Of a stretch of 8,473 bases of DNA, positions 5,464 to 8,473 are shown piece by piece. Below the pieces are notes generated by a model. It had not been told where the DNA came from. It worked only from the letters and a program-made list of their open reading frames with translations, and did not search any database. The stretch covers positions 1 to 8,473 of the forward strand of contig DAOUCV010000065.1 in assembly GCA_034432095.1 (NCBI GenBank), read 5' to 3'. How positions within the stretch are numbered: the first letter of the stretch is position 1; every line of letters begins with the position of its first letter. The position numbers and the translations under genes are program-made. Source of the DNA: DAOUCV01 sp034432095 (GTDB lineage Bacteria; Chloroflexota; Dehalococcoidia; Dehalococcoidales; UBA2162).

Positions 5464-6582
5464 ATGCAGGTACCAGCGGCAAAGATATATTTCCCTGAGG
5501 AAGATAGGAAAGAACTGTTGCGGAAGATTGATGGCATACTCAAGAGCGGACAGCTAACGCTTGGGCAATATACCAGGGAATTTGAACAAAAGTTCGCTGA
5601 ACTTGCGGGCACAAAATATGCTGTGGCCGTGAACAGCGGCACCAGCGCCCTGGAAATAATCCTCAGAGCACTCGATATAGAGGGTTCATCGGTAATAGTA
5701 CCCACCAATACCTTCTTCGCCACGCCAGCGGCAGTTATTCATGCCGGAGGTAAGGTGCTCTTTGCGGATGCAACTGATAATCTTTGCCTTGACAGTGCCG
5801 ATGTTAAAAAGAAGATTCGACAAGACACGAGAGCTGTAATCATTGTACATATCGGTGGAATAGTCCCACCGCAGGTTAGCGAGATTCAGCAGATATGCCG
5901 TGAACATGACCTCTACCTGATTGAAGATGCTGCTCACGCCCACAGCAGCACTCTGGATGGTAAGAAAGCGGGAAGCTTCGGCATTGCCGCTGCTTTCTCC
6001 TTCTATCCTACCAAGGTCATGACTTCAGGAGAAGGCGGTATGATAACCACCAGTGACGAGAAAATCTACCAGCGAGCCTTGGTATTTCGTGACCAGGGCA
6101 AAGCCGGCTTCCTCGGAAACATTCATACGGAAATGGGCTACAACTGGAGGATGAGCGAGATTCACGCCGCCATCGGGGTTTCTCAGCTTGGCAGACTAAA
6201 CGAGTTCATCGCCGACCGGAGAAAGGCGGCTCATGTATATGACAGGGAGCTAAAGAATGCCGCAGGATTAAGTCTGCTGCAATTACCCGGTGAGGTAGAA
6301 ACAAATTATTACAAGTATATCGTTTTTTTGCAGGAAGGTATCGACCGGCCGTCACTAAAAAAGACACTGCGAGAGAAATACGGAGTGAGCCTGAGCGGAG
6401 AAGTATACGAACTACCCTGTCATTTGCAGCCCATTTTCAAAGATAAATACGGGTTCAAAGGTGGCGAATTCCCTGTCGCCGAAGACCTGTGCAAACGGCA
6501 AATCTGCCTGCCCGTATTTGCGGGAATGACTCAGGAGCAGGCAAAACATGTGGCAAATTCTTTGAAGGAGGCATTAAAATGA
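5464..6582 (+). CDS. DegT/DnrJ/EryC1-family PLP sugar aminotransferase
   Basis: 372-aa fold-type I aminotransferase that typically converts a keto-sugar nucleotide to an amino sugar, usually with glutamate as donor. Visible motifs: NSGTSAL (57-63) for PLP phosphate, EDAAHAH (154-160) with D155 facing the pyridine nitrogen and H158 stacking, and the Schiff-base lysine K184 in FYPTKVMTSGEGG. MGYNWRMSE (224-232) is the family's substrate-side motif. Length is normal for the family. The start at 5464 is set by a strong GGAGG (5452-5456) seven bases upstream. The frame stays open back to 5302, but that stretch overlaps the membrane-protein gene and encodes non-family residues. It overlaps the next gene by 4 bases (ATGA). 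The exact sugar cannot be read from sequence. Neighbouring SDR enzymes probably make or follow its keto substrate. Confidence 0.95.
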   Translation: MQVPAAKIYFPEEDRKELLRKIDGILKSGQLTLGQYTREFEQKFAELAGTKYAVAVNSGTSALEIILRALDIEGSSVIVPTNTFFATPAAVIHAGGKVLFADATDNLCLDSADVKKKIRQDTRAVIIVHIGGIVPPQVSEIQQICREHDLYLIEDAAHAHSSTLDGKKAGSFGIAAAFSFYPTKVMTSGEGGMITTSDEKIYQRALVFRDQGKAGFLGNIHTEMGYNWRMSEIHAAIGVSQLGRLNEFIADRRKAAHVYDRELKNAAGLSLLQLPGEVETNYYKYIVFLQEGIDRPSLKKTLREKYGVSLSGEVYELPCHLQPIFKDKYGFKGGEFPVAEDLCKRQICLPVFAGMTQEQAKHVANSLKEALK

Positions 6583-7514
6583 ATATCGGTGTTATCGGAG
6601 GCTCGGGATTCATCGGCTCCCATGTTGTGGATAAACTCTTGGAGCGTGGCCATGAGGTGACCGTCTTTGATATTATGGCGCCGCATCGGTCAGATGTCCG
6701 TCACATTTACGTTGACATTACTGACCTTTCCAAATCCTGCGTCGCTTTAGCTGGTTATTATGATGCCGTATATTTACTGGCAGCGATGTCTAACGTCAAT
6801 GACGTTTATCAGAATCCTGTGGAGGCCGGCCAGCTTAACATCATGGCTGTCGCCAACGTGCTGGAAGCATGCCGACGAGCCGGTATACCCCGTGTCCTCT
6901 TAGCCAGCACGATATGGGTTTATGAAATGGCTGACACCGAGGAAGTTGATGAGGGCACCCCTCTGGATATAGCTAAGACAAAGCATATCTACACAGCATC
7001 CAAGGTGGCCGCCGAACTTTACTGCCACGCTTACCAAAAGCTGTATGGGCAAAACTTCACCATCCTTCGCTACGGCATACCTTACGGACCAAGAGCTCGC
7101 TGGGGAACGGTGGTGGCCAACTTTGTGAAGAGGGCATTAAATGGAGAGCCTCTTAGCATCTTCGGCGATGGCTCTCAATACCGTAACTTTATCTATGTGG
7201 AAGACCTCGCCGAAGGCAATGTGGCGGCGCTCAGTGACAAAGCAATAAATCAAACATACAATCTGGAAGGCCTCCGCCCGATAACTATTAAGGAGATAGC
7301 GGAGACTATTAAGAAGCTATTAGGTGACATCACCATCGAATACAAGGATGCCAGACCCGGTGACTATGACGGGGCCAGGGTCTTGGCGGCTAAAGCTAAA
7401 AACGAGCTTGACTGGGAGCCGAAAGTCGATTTTGAAGAGGGAATGAGAAGATATATCGAGTGGTATAAAAAGAGTGTCTCCCCTGAGTTATCTAAATCGG
7501 CTCTATCCTTCTGA
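6579..7514 (+). CDS. NAD(P)-dependent sugar-nucleotide epimerase/dehydratase (extended SDR)
   Basis: 311-aa extended short-chain dehydrogenase/reductase. The Rossmann NAD-binding motif is GGSGFIG (7-13), with D31 ending the second strand, which favours NAD. The active site is ST (110-111) with Y138-x3-K142 in IYTASKVAAE. The C-terminal substrate domain includes RYGIPYGPRA (164-173), FGDGSQYRNFIYVEDLAEG (195-213) and RPGDYDGA (259-266), as in sugar-nucleotide epimerases and 4,6-dehydratases. Reaction type cannot be settled by eye. The start is ATG 6579, preceded by AAGGAGG (6565-6571) at seven bases and overlapping the aminotransferase stop. An upstream in-frame start near 6489 would run inside that gene and is unlikely. 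Full length for the family. Confidence 0.94.
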   Translation: MNIGVIGGSGFIGSHVVDKLLERGHEVTVFDIMAPHRSDVRHIYVDITDLSKSCVALAGYYDAVYLLAAMSNVNDVYQNPVEAGQLNIMAVANVLEACRRAGIPRVLLASTIWVYEMADTEEVDEGTPLDIAKTKHIYTASKVAAELYCHAYQKLYGQNFTILRYGIPYGPRARWGTVVANFVKRALNGEPLSIFGDGSQYRNFIYVEDLAEGNVAALSDKAINQTYNLEGLRPITIKEIAETIKKLLGDITIEYKDARPGDYDGARVLAAKAKNELDWEPKVDFEEGMRRYIEWYKKSVSPELSKSALSF

Positions 7515-7554
7515 ATGTCCAAGGGTTGATTCTCAAATCGGCAGCGCCAGTAGA

Positions 7555-8382
7555 ATGAAACGTAAAATGAAGCAAAACAAGAAGGTAGTCATTACCGGAG
7601 GTGCCGGGTTTATTGGCTCGCACCTGGCGGACGAACTGGCGAGACGAGGCTATAAAGTTACCATCATCGATGACCTGTCCACAGGAAAAATTGAAAACAT
7701 GGCATCTTTGCTAGGGACAGGTAGCGTAGAGTTTATTCGGGGTAGTGTTACCGACCTTCCTCTACTTCAGGAGCTTTTTCAAGGTGTTGATTATGTCTTT
7801 CATCAAGCGGCCGTTGCCAGCGTTCCTCAAAGCATAGAGACACCTTTGGTTTCCAATGATGTTAATGTAAGCGGAACTCTCAAGGTACTTTTAGCAGCCA
7901 GAGATAATGGCGTCAGGAAAGTAATTTACGCCTCATCCTCATCAATTTACGGCGATGATACCGCCCTGCCCCAAAAAGAAGATAGTTTACCAGGCCCTCA
8001 GTCACCCTATGCTGTTTCCAAGCTCGCTGGTGAATACTACTGTCGTGTTTTCCAAGAGGTCTACGGTTTGCCCACTGTTTGCCTGAGATATTTCAATGTC
8101 TATGGCCCAAGGTGCGAACCAGACTCTCAATATGCGGCTGTGATCCCAAGATTTATTAGCAGAGTTTCTCGAGGTGAACCACCAATCATTTACGGGGATG
8201 GTGAGCAAACTAGAGACTTTGTCTTTGTTAACGATATAGTGGAGGCAAATATCTTGGCAGCACAAACTGACGTTAGTGGCATCTTCAACGTCGGAAACGG
8301 TGAAAGCATTACCATAAACCAACTGGCAGAACTCGTTATCACTTTTATAGGGAATAGCCTGTTAATTCTCTTTGAAATTTGA
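7555..8382 (+). pseudogene. GalE/WbpP-like UDP-sugar 4-epimerase, 3' end lost to an IS insertion
   Basis: 275-aa remnant of an extended SDR, about 40 residues short of the usual 310-315. Present: NAD motif GGAGFIG (15-21), acidic DD (39-40), active-site SSS (127-129) with Y152-x3-K156 in PYAVSKLAGE, and the substrate region RYFNVYGPR (178-186) and YGDGEQTRDFVFVNDIVEA (213-231), closest to WbpP/GalE UDP-hexose 4-epimerases. Native sequence ends near residue 268. The last seven residues and the TGA are read from the insertion sequence starting at 8360. The missing part normally carries the RPGD substrate-binding element and final helices, so activity is doubtful. The start is ATG 7555 or 7567; both lack a clear ribosome site. 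The frame opens upstream at GTG 7474, but that overlaps the previous gene. A 40-base gap separates it from the upstream SDR gene. Confidence 0.88.
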
Positions 8383-8412
8383 CCCACCTTTATCCCGCAA
8401 AATTGACCCTCC
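8375..8412 (+). repeat. Paired TTGACCC subterminal repeats of the IS end
   Basis: Two near-identical 14-mers at 8375-8388 and 8399-8412 share TTGACCC-N-CC and an A-rich start, with 24-bp periodicity. In IS21 elements such multiple terminal repeats are binding sites for the IstA transposase. Matching inverted copies would be expected at the other end. Confidence 0.65.
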
Positions 8413-8427
8413 CCGGGAAATAATCAA

Positions 8428-8459
8428 TCCTTGTTGAGGTAGCAATATCTCAACAAGGA
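8428..8459 (+). promoter_or_regulatory. 11-bp hairpin covering the transposase ribosome-binding site
   Basis: TCCTTGTTGAG (8428-8438) pairs perfectly with CTCAACAAGGA (8449-8459) across a 10-nt loop. The 3' arm contains most of AAGGAG (8455-8460), the best Shine-Dalgarno for the ATG at 8467 (six-base spacing). When formed in mRNA the hairpin would hide this site. A second GGAG (8463-8466) abuts the ATG and is too close to serve well. There is no T-run, so it is not an intrinsic terminator. The translational-control role is inference from geometry. Confidence 0.6.
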
Positions 8460-8466
8460 GAAGGAG

Positions 8467-8473
8467 ATGATCT
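8467..8473 (+). CDS. istA: Start of the IS transposase gene (istA-like), partial
   Basis: Only the ATG, one ATC codon and one further base lie in the window, so the protein itself cannot be identified. Support is positional: AAGGAG six bases upstream, about 107 bases inside an IS21-like end, and an opening Met-Ile as in many IstA proteins. IstA is the DDE transposase of these elements and would be followed by istB. Confidence 0.5.

Larger units (their letters stand above)
8360..8473 (+). mobile_element. Left end of an IS21-like insertion sequence, cut by the window edge
   Basis: From 8360 the sequence leaves the epimerase family and begins TGTTAATTCTC. IS21-family ends typically start with TG and carry repeated short transposase-binding units. 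Here AAATTTGACCCACC (8375-8388) and AAAATTGACCCTCC (8399-8412) form such a pair, 24 bp apart. About 100 bases in, a ribosome site and ATG match the place of istA. The right end, the second gene (istB) and the target duplication lie outside the window, so the family call rests on end structure and layout. Confidence 0.72.

Noticed and set aside
6489..6578. A 30-codon upstream extension of the first SDR
   Set aside because: It runs inside the aminotransferase gene and puts the Rossmann motif far from the N-terminus. AAGGAGG points to ATG 6579.
7474..7554. GTG start giving the second SDR 27 more residues
   Set aside because: It would overlap the previous gene and add residues before the normal N-terminal Rossmann strand.
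8002..8387. Leftward reading frames opposite the broken epimerase
   Set aside because: Shadows of the coding strand. One runs across the IS junction, so it cannot be an ancient gene.
8428..8459. The hairpin as a rho-independent terminator of the glycan genes
   Set aside because: No T-run follows. It is followed at once by a ribosome site and ATG, so a translational role fits better.
1..8473. CRISPR array, tRNA, rRNA or riboswitch
   Set aside because: I saw no regularly spaced repeats of CRISPR size, no cloverleaf with CCA-end features, no rRNA-like conserved blocks and no recognisable riboswitch core. Nearly all sequence is taken by protein genes.

Overview
The window carries a divergent layout on what looks like a bacterial chromosome. 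A two-component system (histidine kinase and OmpR-family response regulator) reads leftwards. A gene run for cell-surface glycan assembly reads rightwards and is cut at its right end by an IS21-like insertion sequence. The organism cannot be named from this window. Moderate GC, the gene types and a stand-alone Lrp/AsnC effector-domain protein would suit an uncultured Chloroflexota (Dehalococcoidia-like) bacterium, but this is only an impression.

Regions: 1-246 is mostly non-coding, with a doubtful 42-codon leftward ORF, an 11-bp direct repeat and a weak possible terminator for the kinase gene. 247-2336 holds the kinase and regulator, 5 nt apart and probably co-transcribed from a TATAAT promoter near 2385. 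2337-2553 is the divergent control region. It has four TTTAACC-like heptads at exact 11-bp spacing, the kind of phased array OmpR-family regulators bind, plus an imperfect 17-bp palindrome in the predicted leader of the rightward genes. 2554-8382 holds seven closely packed rightward genes: a stand-alone AsnC/RAM-like domain, a small coiled-coil protein, a glycosyltransferase-deacetylase fusion, a DedA-like membrane protein, a DegT-family PLP aminotransferase and two extended-SDR sugar-nucleotide epimerases/dehydratases. 8360-8473 is the left end of an IS21-like element, with the start codon of its transposase gene in the last seven bases.

A working model (inference): the SDR enzymes and the aminotransferase make an amino- or deoxy-sugar nucleotide. 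The fusion protein adds a sugar on the cytoplasmic face and deacetylates the glycan outside the membrane. The DedA-like protein may recycle the lipid carrier. The neighbouring two-component system may control the run through the phased repeats. The last epimerase has lost roughly its final 40 residues to the insertion, so the pathway may be damaged in this strain or rely on another copy.
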